Notes under the pieces: model-generated
The model's database searches: none
Seen by the model: only the letters and a program-made list of their open reading frames with translations
What the model was told of the DNA's origin: nothing
Translations under genes and position numbers: made by a program
In this document: positions 1 through 4,490 of the stretch, piece by piece
Layout: every line of letters begins with the position of its first letter
Position numbering within the stretch: position 1 is the first letter of the stretch
NCBI GenBank assembly: GCA_900540005.1
Contig: UQEM01000155.1
Location: forward strand, 1-5,516
Reading direction: 5' to 3'
DNA: 5,516 nucleotides
DNA from: an uncultured Ruminococcus sp.
GTDB taxonomy: Bacteria > Bacillota > Clostridia > Oscillospirales > Ruminococcaceae

Positions 1-24
1 GTCTTGTCATCCACTTAGAATTTA

Positions 25-35
25 GGGTGACAAAT
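25..35 (+). repeat. Direct repeat copy 1 (GGGTGACAAAT), putative integrase arm site
   Basis: The 11-mer GGGTGACAAAT occurs here and again in tandem at 307-317 (exact) and 318-328 (last base A). Short direct repeats close to an integrase gene and its attachment core are typical arm-type binding sites for the N-terminal domain of Tn916/lambda-type integrases. The repeat is seen; the binding role is inferred. A related inverted octamer-like match (GGATGACAAG on the minus strand) lies at bases 2-12. Confidence 0.5.
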
Positions 36-69
36 CGCATTTTTGAGCTATTGGGCAAATTTTGTTAAA

Positions 70-86
70 TTTCTGAATTTCAGAAA
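70..86. repeat. Perfect 7-bp inverted repeat beside the severed gene end
   Basis: TTTCTGA and TCAGAAA flank a 3-base loop. On the minus strand the hairpin lies about 10 bases after the stop codon of the gene remnant at 97-171, so it could be that gene's weak terminator. It could also be part of the recombination site. The run of T after it on the minus strand is short. The rest of 1-96 holds no gene that I can see. Confidence 0.35.
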
Positions 87-96
87 ACAACGTATT

Positions 97-171
97 TTAG
101 CCCTTCATAGCCTCTTCAACAGCAACAGCACAAGCAACAGTAGCACCAACCATCGGGTTGTTACCCATGCA
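97..171 (-). pseudogene. Severed 3' end of a host-type gene
   Basis: On the minus strand these bases encode a tail containing GNNPMVGATVACAVAVEE, then AMKG and TAA. Codons are nearly all GCT, GTT and GGT, as in highly expressed clostridial genes. Going upstream, the frame meets a TGA at 175-177 (minus strand) and the coding character stops, so the body of the gene is missing. I do not recognise the protein. Elements that integrate into gene 3' ends leave or carry exactly such a stub, so this is probably the attachment core region. It is either the displaced original end or the copy carried by the element. A chance ORF is less likely given the biased codons and the sharp boundary. Confidence 0.5.
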
Positions 172-209
172 ATGTCAAAAAAATTTACCGTTACAAGGAG
201 TGACTTGCA

Positions 210-323
210 ATGACGAGAAAAGCCCGTAACTACGCCATTATAACGCATTGTCGAAAATTTATCAAAATCTATTTTGACGGCGTTTTACTCACAAAAATTT
301 ATTTTTGGGTGACAAATGGGTGA
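210..323 (+). CDS. Small ORF (37 aa) with a good ribosome site, unknown
   Basis: An ATG at 210 follows AAGGAG (195-200) with 9-base spacing, which is close to ideal. The ORF starts MTRKARNYAIITHCRK and ends in TGA inside the tandem direct repeats at 307-328. It is basic and has no domain I recognise. Running through the repeats makes a conserved product doubtful. It could be the first codons of a gene interrupted by integration, a leader peptide ahead of the integrase, or a chance ORF. Confidence 0.22.
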   Translation: MTRKARNYAIITHCRKFIKIYFDGVLLTKIYFWVTNG

Positions 324-328
324 CAAAA
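307..328 (+). repeat. Tandem direct repeats 2 and 3 (GGGTGACAAAT / GGGTGACAAAA)
   Basis: Two abutting 11-base copies match the one at 25-35. They end four bases before the -35 box of the integrase promoter, so an integrase or accessory protein bound here could also control integrase transcription. The repeats and spacing are seen; the regulatory coupling is inferred. Confidence 0.55.
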
Positions 329-332
329 ATGC

Positions 333-362
333 TTGACTTTTTCGGGTGTGGCGCGCTATAAT
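333..362 (+). promoter_or_regulatory. Sigma-A promoter of the integrase gene
   Basis: TTGACT (333-338) and TATAAT (357-362) are separated by 18 bases. The expected start of transcription, about 368-370, leaves a leader of only about 10 bases before the ATG at 379. The ribosome site (GAGG, 367-370) would then sit at the very 5' end of the message and might be partly lost. Confidence 0.7.
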
Positions 363-378
363 AAATGAGGGTGATCTT

Positions 379-1566
379 ATGGCAGATATCAACGCTCGCA
401 AGCGTGGAAAGAAATGGGAATACTACTTTGAGATAGCCAAAATGGACGGCAAGCGAAAGCGTATCAGCAAGGGCGGTTTCAATACAAAGGCAGAAGCGGT
501 CAGCGAAGGTGTCAAGGCTATGCACGAATACCAGACCGCAGGCACAGTGAATACGCCTTCCGAGCTTTCCATGCACGACTACCTCAACTACTGGATCGAG
601 ATGTACTGTATCCCGAATCTGAAACCAACGACTGTTGCTAACTATAAAAAGTATATCAGGCTTCACATATCTCCGAAGATCGGCAAGTATCGTCTTGCTA
701 CGATCACGGCGGAACAGCTCCAGAAGCTGATCAACGATATGGTCGCTAACGGTTACAGCAAGAATACCGTCATCGGCATCAAGGGTGTGCTGTCAAGCAG
801 CCTGAACTATGCTGTACAGCCGCTTCACTATCTGAAAACCTCGCCTATGGCGTATGTGAAGATACCCAAAGGTTCACGCACCAATTACCGTTCGTCACAG
901 TATAAGCGTGAGGTCATCGAAAAGGATATTATCGACGAGATATTTGTGCGTTTCCCGAAAGGCAGTTCCACTTATCTTCCGCTGATGTTCGCCTATCACT
1001 GCGGTATGCGTCTTGGTGAAGCCTTTGCGATCACATGGGATAACGTAAACTTCGCTGACAGGACGGTCACGATCAACAAACAGCTTCAATGGGACTTGGA
1101 AAAGAAGTTCTGGTATCTGACTCCGCCGAAGTACAATTCAAGCAGAACGATAGATATAGATGAAACTATCGTGGAACTGCTGAAAGAATTGCAGGAAAAA
1201 CAGATACGGGCAAAGGAATACTATGCCGATGAATACTCACTGATATACTACGATGAGGAACTCGGCATCAACGAAAGCACAGGCAACGTGATAGACTTTG
1301 TAAACGTATATGAAAACGGCGGTTTCATTCAGCCGAGAACGATACAGCACACAAGTCAGGTCATACATAAGTTCTATCCTGCGTTCACATTCCATTCCCT
1401 GCGCCATACACACTGCACCCGTCTGCTCGAAGCTGGGCTTCCTATTAAATATGTGCAGGAGAGATTAGGTCACAAAAACATCAGCGTTACAATGGACATC
1501 TACAATCATCTGACACAGAGCCAGGCAGAACTGAGCAAGAGAGCGCTGGAAGATGTGTTCAAATAA
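379..1566 (+). CDS. int: Tyrosine recombinase (phage/ICE-type integrase)
   Basis: This 395-residue site-specific recombinase would integrate and excise the element at its attachment site. Residues 1-45 or so (rich in K/R, with KKWEYYFEI and RKRISKGGFNTKAEA) look like the AP2-like arm-binding domain. Residues 60-165 form the core-binding SAM-like domain (YLNYWIEMY, LKPTTVANYKKYI). The catalytic set is complete: R211 (CGMRLGE), K251 (PPKYNSSRT), H339 and R342 (HSLRHTH), H365 (LGHKN) and Y375 (MDIYNHL). The start at ATG 379 is chosen because it has GAGG upstream. The in-frame GTG at 346 lies inside the promoter. The gene reads away from the attachment region and ends in a stem-loop. GC is clearly higher than in the next operon. 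Length and motifs fit the Tn916/Lactococcus-phage integrase class. Confidence 0.95.
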   Translation: MADINARKRGKKWEYYFEIAKMDGKRKRISKGGFNTKAEAVSEGVKAMHEYQTAGTVNTPSELSMHDYLNYWIEMYCIPNLKPTTVANYKKYIRLHISPKIGKYRLATITAEQLQKLINDMVANGYSKNTVIGIKGVLSSSLNYAVQPLHYLKTSPMAYVKIPKGSRTNYRSSQYKREVIEKDIIDEIFVRFPKGSSTYLPLMFAYHCGMRLGEAFAITWDNVNFADRTVTINKQLQWDLEKKFWYLTPPKYNSSRTIDIDETIVELLKELQEKQIRAKEYYADEYSLIYYDEELGINESTGNVIDFVNVYENGGFIQPRTIQHTSQVIHKFYPAFTFHSLRHTHCTRLLEAGLPIKYVQERLGHKNISVTMDIYNHLTQSQAELSKRALEDVFK

Positions 1567-1573
1567 ACATAAA

Positions 1574-1606
1574 AGAGGATAGCACCATATTGCAGTGCTA
1601 TCCTCT
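1574..1606. terminator. Stem-loop after the integrase gene
   Basis: AGAGGATAGCAC (1574-1585) pairs perfectly with GTGCTATCCTCT (1595-1606) around a 9-base loop. The T-run downstream on the plus strand is poor (CTCTTTAC). On the minus strand the stem is followed by a better T-rich stretch (TTTTATGTTTATTTG), so it may block transcription from either side. It separates integrase from the cargo operon. Confidence 0.7.
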
Positions 1607-1781
1607 CTCTTTACAAGGTGTTGGTGAGCGGAGAATTTCTATAATACTAATTGATTCCGCTTCTACAGAATGCTAAAAAGCTGGACAAAAAGATTTTTTT
1701 GAAAAATTAGAGATTTTTCTACAAATTCAAACTTATTTTGCTGCTTCGTAGCTAATTTTTTAGAAAATTTCGAGAAATCTA
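1607..1781. other. AT-rich intergenic segment, no gene seen
   Basis: No ORF with a ribosome site is visible. The segment contains an imperfect inverted repeat (AGCGGA 1627-1632 with TCCGCT 1656-1661, plus four further AATT pairs across a bulge) and a 7-bp one (GAAAAAT 1701-1707 with ATTTTTC 1713-1719). Their role is unknown, and such repeats arise easily in AT-rich DNA. Confidence 0.4.
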
Positions 1782-1810
1782 TTGACATCTCATGAGTGTT
1801 CGATTATAAT
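1782..1810 (+). promoter_or_regulatory. Exact-consensus sigma-A promoter of the ATPase-RloB operon
   Basis: TTGACA (1782-1787) and TATAAT (1805-1810) are separated by the ideal 17 bases. The expected transcript start is near 1817, giving a leader of about 48 bases. A 12-base palindrome (TAATATATATTA, 1807-1818) overlaps the -10 box, and TTCGAT (1799-1804) with ATCGAA (1828-1833) form an inverted repeat around the start. Either could bind a repressor, but no repressor gene is visible nearby. Confidence 0.85.
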
Positions 1811-1832
1811 ATATATTAGATCATCGTATCGA

Positions 1833-1864
1833 AAGGAGGAAGAGCTTAAGCTCTGATTAACATT
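1833..1864 (+). promoter_or_regulatory. Ribosome site separated from its start codon by a hairpin
   Basis: AAGGAGG (1833-1839) is a near-perfect Shine-Dalgarno sequence, but it lies 25 bases before the ATG at 1865, which is too far for normal initiation. The gap holds a perfect 14-base palindrome, AGAGCTTAAGCTCT (1841-1854), able to fold as a 5-bp stem with a TTAA loop. Folding would reduce the effective distance to about 11 bases. No ATG, GTG or TTG lies at normal spacing after the Shine-Dalgarno sequence. An in-frame CTG at 1853 is possible but would add only four residues to a protein whose ATG start fits the family well. Confidence 0.55.
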
Positions 1865-3142
1865 ATGCTTGAATTATTTAAGGTTAAAAATTTTATGTCC
1901 TTTCGGGAAGAATCATATTTAGATATGAGAGCAACCATTCTTAAACAGCATCCGACACATATAATAGAAACAAAGGAATCTTTCCCTGATGCAAAGAACG
2001 GGCTATTGAAAACTGTTGCAATTTACGGTGCTAATGCATCCGGCAAGTCTAATCTGATTTCAGCGTTATATTCAATGAGAATGTTCATATTATCACAGAT
2101 TTATAATAATTCCCATTCAGATAATGAACCTTTTAGGCTTGAACCTTTTTCACTTTGCAGCAAAAACGAAACAACAGAGTTTGAGATTGTGTTCCGTTAT
2201 AAAGGTAAACGTTATCAATATGGGTTTGAAATAATGATTCCTGATAGCGATGATGAAAAAAGCGTTCAGAAAATTGTAAGTGAATGGTATTATATAGACG
2301 AAAACAAAGTGTTTGAGCGCGATCTAAATGATGTTAAATTTGGAACTCAATATGAAAGCACACTTAAGGATTATAAGAAGATCCCTTCGGATCGCATATA
2401 CATATCTGTTCTTGACTATTTTCTCGATGATTCAAAAAAGAGCATTGTTTCTGATTTGATTACATACTTAAGAAAACACTTTTATGTATTTGCCGTTCCG
2501 ATTATTGATTTCCCTGTAAAAAGGATGGGGGCATTTTCTTCAATTTCACGCAGGCTTATTGAAGACGAAAAGTACCGTGAAAGAGTCGTTTCCTATTTAA
2601 AGCAAATTGATGTTGGAATTAATGATCTCGTTGTTACTGATGACAAAGATTTTAATCCAGAAAGCGGAGATGTTGAAGAACATAAAGTTGTAAAAAGTGT
2701 ACACGCAATGTTTACTACAGACGGAAACTTAGACGGCTCTACTGAATTTGGATTGTTTAAGGAATCATCTGGAACTCTGCGTTTTCTTGCTTATATACAG
2801 CGTATAATCGAAATTCAGGAATCTGGCGGTATATTCATTGTAGATGAACTATCAGATAAGCTCCATCCGTTACTTACTAAATTTATTATTGATATCTTTC
2901 AATCAGAGGAAAACCAATCAGCTCAATTGGTTTTTTCAACACACGATGTATTTCAACTGACGAAAGAACAGTTCAGAAGAGACGAAGTTGTATTTGTTGA
3001 TAAGAATGAAAAAGGTGAATCTACTACTTTTTCTTTGGCACAGCTCAAGGTTAGAGAAGACTCATCCTTTAGCAAAGACTATATCAATGGTAAATACGGT
3101 GCAATTCCGATTTTCAGAGCTGCATTAGAGGATAAAGAATAA
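1865..3142 (+). CDS. AAA15/RloA-type ATPase of an AbiL-like defence pair
   Basis: This 425-residue ABC/SMC-like ATPase resembles RloA/AbiLi and COG1106-type proteins, cytosolic ATPases that partner with a TOPRIM-like effector in anti-phage systems. The family N-terminus (MLELFKVKNFMSF) supports the ATG. Walker A is GANASGKS (55-62). A degenerate ABC signature is ESSGTLRF (300-307). Walker B and the catalytic acidic pair lie in IFIVDELSDKLHP (D327, E328), and the H-switch is STHD (H360). The region between (about 65-295) is the variable arm/insert domain. The gene overlaps the RloB gene by one base (TAATG), which implies coupled translation. GC is near 30-35% in sampled lines against about 55% in sampled lines of the integrase and helicase genes, a sign of separate acquisition. 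In the known relatives the ATPase is thought to sense infection and control the partner. That this pair does so is inference. Confidence 0.88.
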   Translation: MLELFKVKNFMSFREESYLDMRATILKQHPTHIIETKESFPDAKNGLLKTVAIYGANASGKSNLISALYSMRMFILSQIYNNSHSDNEPFRLEPFSLCSKNETTEFEIVFRYKGKRYQYGFEIMIPDSDDEKSVQKIVSEWYYIDENKVFERDLNDVKFGTQYESTLKDYKKIPSDRIYISVLDYFLDDSKKSIVSDLITYLRKHFYVFAVPIIDFPVKRMGAFSSISRRLIEDEKYRERVVSYLKQIDVGINDLVVTDDKDFNPESGDVEEHKVVKSVHAMFTTDGNLDGSTEFGLFKESSGTLRFLAYIQRIIEIQESGGIFIVDELSDKLHPLLTKFIIDIFQSEENQSAQLVFSTHDVFQLTKEQFRRDEVVFVDKNEKGESTTFSLAQLKVREDSSFSKDYINGKYGAIPIFRAALEDKE

Positions 3143-3804
3143 TGGGCAGGACTTTATTAAGGCAACGAGAAATTGAGCAAAAAGAACTATACATAGGTAA
3201 AATACTTATTTTTTGCGAAGGATACACAGAAAAAAATTATTTTGAGTTCTTTAAGAAACTCATCAAAGATAAGTTTTCAAATATTGTAATTGAAACGGAA
3301 ACGGTTGGATCAAATGCTCGTGCAGTATATAATTATGCAGAATCATTTTTGAAGAACGATCAAAACATTTCTAAATACGCAGTATATGATAAATATCTTG
3401 TGTTTGATTGCGATGCTCCAGATGATATTCTCGATGTTATAGACGATGCCAAATCATCAGCTAATCAATATCAACTGTTGATTTCAAGTTTGCTCTTTGA
3501 ATGCTGGCTGTTGATGCATATTGAAATACTACCTGCTGCTCCATTAAGAAAAAAAGCTATCGGCGATAAACTTACTAAACATCTTGATTTAGATGATTAT
3601 GAAAATCATAAAGATGATGAGGGGATAATAGCTAAAATAATCAAAGGTCAAGACAATCTTTCAAATGCTATTCAAAACGCAAGGGATTTGAGAGAATTAT
3701 ATCAGACTCAAGGAGAAACTATTGAAACTATAATTGATAAATACTTGCCATACAGTGAGGTTTATGAGCTTGTAGAGCAACTTGCTATTGCCGCATCAAT
3801 ATGA
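3142..3804 (+). CDS. RloB-family TOPRIM-like effector (AbiLii-like)
   Basis: The 220-residue product has the RloB family pattern. It has an MGR start and basic N-terminus, then ILIFCEGYTEKNYF with the acidic residues E26 and E30, then YLVFDCDAPDD with D89 and D91, then SSLLFECWLLMH (115-126), which matches the usual FELWLLLH block. The E...DxD arrangement on beta-strands resembles TOPRIM metal-binding sites, so a nuclease role is plausible but not shown by sequence alone. The length is typical, so it looks complete. The start ATG overlaps the ATPase stop, with a weak AGAGG at 3127-3131. The stop TGA overlaps a further ATG (ATGA at 3801). AbiL, RloA-RloB and, by analogy, PARIS (AriA-AriB) share the ATPase plus TOPRIM layout. 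Which subtype this is cannot be decided by eye. Confidence 0.82.
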   Translation: MGRTLLRQREIEQKELYIGKILIFCEGYTEKNYFEFFKKLIKDKFSNIVIETETVGSNARAVYNYAESFLKNDQNISKYAVYDKYLVFDCDAPDDILDVIDDAKSSANQYQLLISSLLFECWLLMHIEILPAAPLRKKAIGDKLTKHLDLDDYENHKDDEGIIAKIIKGQDNLSNAIQNARDLRELYQTQGETIETIIDKYLPYSEVYELVEQLAIAASI

Positions 3805-3968
3805 CACTTTGCAGGCTGATTTTGATTGATTCTATGTTGTCGCTTTTTGTCAAACTTGACAAGAAGGTCAAAATCGGATACAATATGTATAGAAGGTGTA
3901 TCTCAGCCCTAAATGAGAAACTTATCAAGAGAGCTTCTCTTGGCTCTAAGCAAGACATTTTAAAGTGA
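3801..3968 (+). CDS. Possible third operon gene, 55 aa, unknown
   Basis: The ORF begins at the ATG of an ATGA overlap with the RloB stop, the usual sign of translational coupling, and runs 55 codons to TGA at 3966. The first part is hydrophobic (RLILIDSMLSLFVKL) and the rest is basic (KKVKIGYN, MYRRCISALNEKLIKRASL, ending SKQDILK). I recognise no family. There is no Shine-Dalgarno sequence of its own. Two internal ATGs (3834, 3885) give shorter versions. The same bases carry a strong promoter and inverted repeat, so either the DNA has two roles or the ORF is fortuitous. If real, it could be an accessory or immunity-type small protein of the defence operon. Confidence 0.35.
   Translation: MTLCRLILIDSMLSLFVKLDKKVKIGYNMYRRCISALNEKLIKRASLGSKQDILK
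3843..3884 (+). promoter_or_regulatory. Promoter with overlapping inverted-repeat operator
   Basis: TTGACA (3856-3861) and TACAAT (3879-3884) are 17 bases apart, one mismatch from full consensus. The -35 box is half of a 24-base inverted repeat: CTTTTTGTCAA (3843-3853), AC, then TTGACAAGAAG (3856-3866), with 10 of 11 positions paired. A protein bound here would block RNA polymerase. Transcription would start near 3891 and run to the terminator at 4006-4042. Confidence 0.55.
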
Positions 3969-4048
3969 GCGTTTCGCAGCTCTGAGTGCGACCGTAACAA
4001 ATAATAAACTGCCTGACGGGAACTTCACCTGTCAGGCAGTTTCTGTTT
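3891..4048 (+). ncRNA. Candidate structured small RNA after the defence operon
   Basis: From the predicted start of the 3856-3884 promoter to the terminator T-run is about 158 bases with little coding potential (only a 16-codon ORF at 3913 without a ribosome site). Four hairpins follow one another. They are 3898-3921 (GTATCTCA against TGAGAAAC, one mismatch), 3926-3942 (CAAGAGA against TCTCTTG, 3-base loop), 3974-3991 (TCGCA against TGCGA) and the 12-bp terminator stem at 4006-4042. No known RNA family is recognised. Alternatives are a leader with no product, or untranslated tail of the operon. Confidence 0.32.
4006..4048. terminator. Bidirectional rho-independent terminator
   Basis: AAACTGCCTGAC (4006-4017) pairs perfectly with GTCAGGCAGTTT (4031-4042) around a 13-base loop. 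On the plus strand it is followed by TTTCTGTTT. On the minus strand it is followed by a T-rich stretch (TTTATTATTTG). It lies between the plus-strand defence operon and the converging minus-strand HTH gene, so it can serve both. Confidence 0.88.
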
Positions 4049-4064
4049 CGTATATAGCGAAGAC

Positions 4065-4283
4065 TTATACCGCTGTGGCGGTGAGTTTTTCAACGTTCTT
4101 CGGGTCGGAAAGGTCATAGCCTTCGTATTCGGACAGGAACTTCATCAGAGCTTCGTGCCGAACCTTATATGAGCCCAGCTTCAGCACAGGCAGAAGCCCC
4201 GTATTGATGAGCTGATAAACATAGGACGGGTTTGTGTGAAGTATCTGCGATACCTCTTTGACTGTGTAAAGAACTTTCTCCAT
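4065..4283 (-). CDS. Small HTH protein, excisionase/AlpA-like
   Basis: The 72-residue product starts at an ATG (4283) preceded by AAGGAGGA (4298-4291) with 7-base spacing. The upstream in-frame ATGs at 4319 and 4313 have no comparable site. Residues 6-26 (YTVKEVSQILHTNPSYVYQLI) form a MerR-like helix-turn-helix, followed by a short wing (GLLPVLKLGSYKVR) and a helix (HEALMKFLSEYE). This is the HTH_17/excisionase pattern. Such proteins bend attachment-site DNA during excision or regulate replication genes in integrative elements. It lies downstream of the helicase gene on the same strand, with the CGTGT motif array between them. A role as directionality factor for the integrase at 379-1566, or as regulator binding the array, are both plausible. 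Confidence 0.82.
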   Translation of the reverse strand: MEKVLYTVKEVSQILHTNPSYVYQLINTGLLPVLKLGSYKVRHEALMKFLSEYEGYDLSDPKNVEKLTATAV

Positions 4284-4332
4284 TCTTTTTTCCTCCTTTA
4301 TTTTTCGGAACATAAACAACTTGATAAAATGG

Positions 4333-4490
4333 CGTGTCCCCGTGTAAACAGCGCAAATACGTTGTTTTGAGCGTGTACCTATGCCGTGTAAATTGTCTGA
4401 CAGCGTGTGTCCTACACGCCGTTTCTGCGGTCACACGTTCCTTATACACGGCAGAAAGCTCGCAGTTACGGGCTTTACACGCTTACACAC
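4333..4490. repeat. Symmetric CGTGT/ACACG motif array, candidate replication origin
   Basis: CGTGT occurs on the plus strand at 4333, 4341, 4372, 4385 and 4404. ACACG then occurs at 4414, 4433, 4446 and 4477, with a degenerate TTACACAC at 4484-4490. Five forward copies are followed by four inverted copies about a centre near 4411. Longer pairs nest: CGTGTAAA 4341/TTTACACG 4474, GCCGTGTA 4383/TACACGGC 4445, and GCGTGT 4403/ACACGC 4414 (6-bp hairpin, 5-base loop). The array lies just 3' of the D5-type helicase gene, the place where SaPI-type islands keep their origin iterons, and just 5' of the HTH gene, whose operator it could also be. Confidence 0.55.

Noticed and set aside
346..378. GTG at 346 as the integrase start (adds 11 residues)
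   Set aside because: It lies between the -35 and -10 boxes of the promoter and has no ribosome site. The ATG at 379 has GAGG upstream and begins a normal arm-binding domain.
289..666. 125-codon ORF on the minus strand
   Set aside because: It overlaps the integrase promoter and gene on the opposite strand, has no ribosome site and no recognisable motif. It is a shadow frame.
3913..3963. 16-codon ORF (MRNLSRELLLALSKTF) inside the candidate RNA
   Set aside because: It has no Shine-Dalgarno sequence at a usable distance. Kept only as an argument that the segment is weakly coding.
3785..4000. 71-codon minus-strand ORF opposite the small plus-strand ORF
   Set aside because: It has no ribosome site and no motif, and it runs against the operon between RloB and the terminator. 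The plus-strand ORF has the ATGA overlap, so it is the better candidate.
3843..4048. Retron or type III toxin-antitoxin RNA
   Set aside because: There is no reverse transcriptase or ToxN-like gene and no tandem RNA repeats. Hairpins alone do not support these classes.
4284..4319. ATG at 4319 as the start of the HTH gene
   Set aside because: The extra 12 residues are the translated ribosome site region. The ATG at 4283 has AAGGAGGA at 7-base spacing.
4165..4449. 94-codon minus-strand ORF across the motif array and HTH gene
   Set aside because: It is out of frame with a well-supported HTH protein and runs through repeats. Its composition (many H, R, C, T) is typical of a shadow frame.
4333..4490. 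CRISPR array
   Set aside because: The repeated unit is only 5-8 bases, irregularly spaced and in both orientations, with no constant-length spacers and no cas genes.
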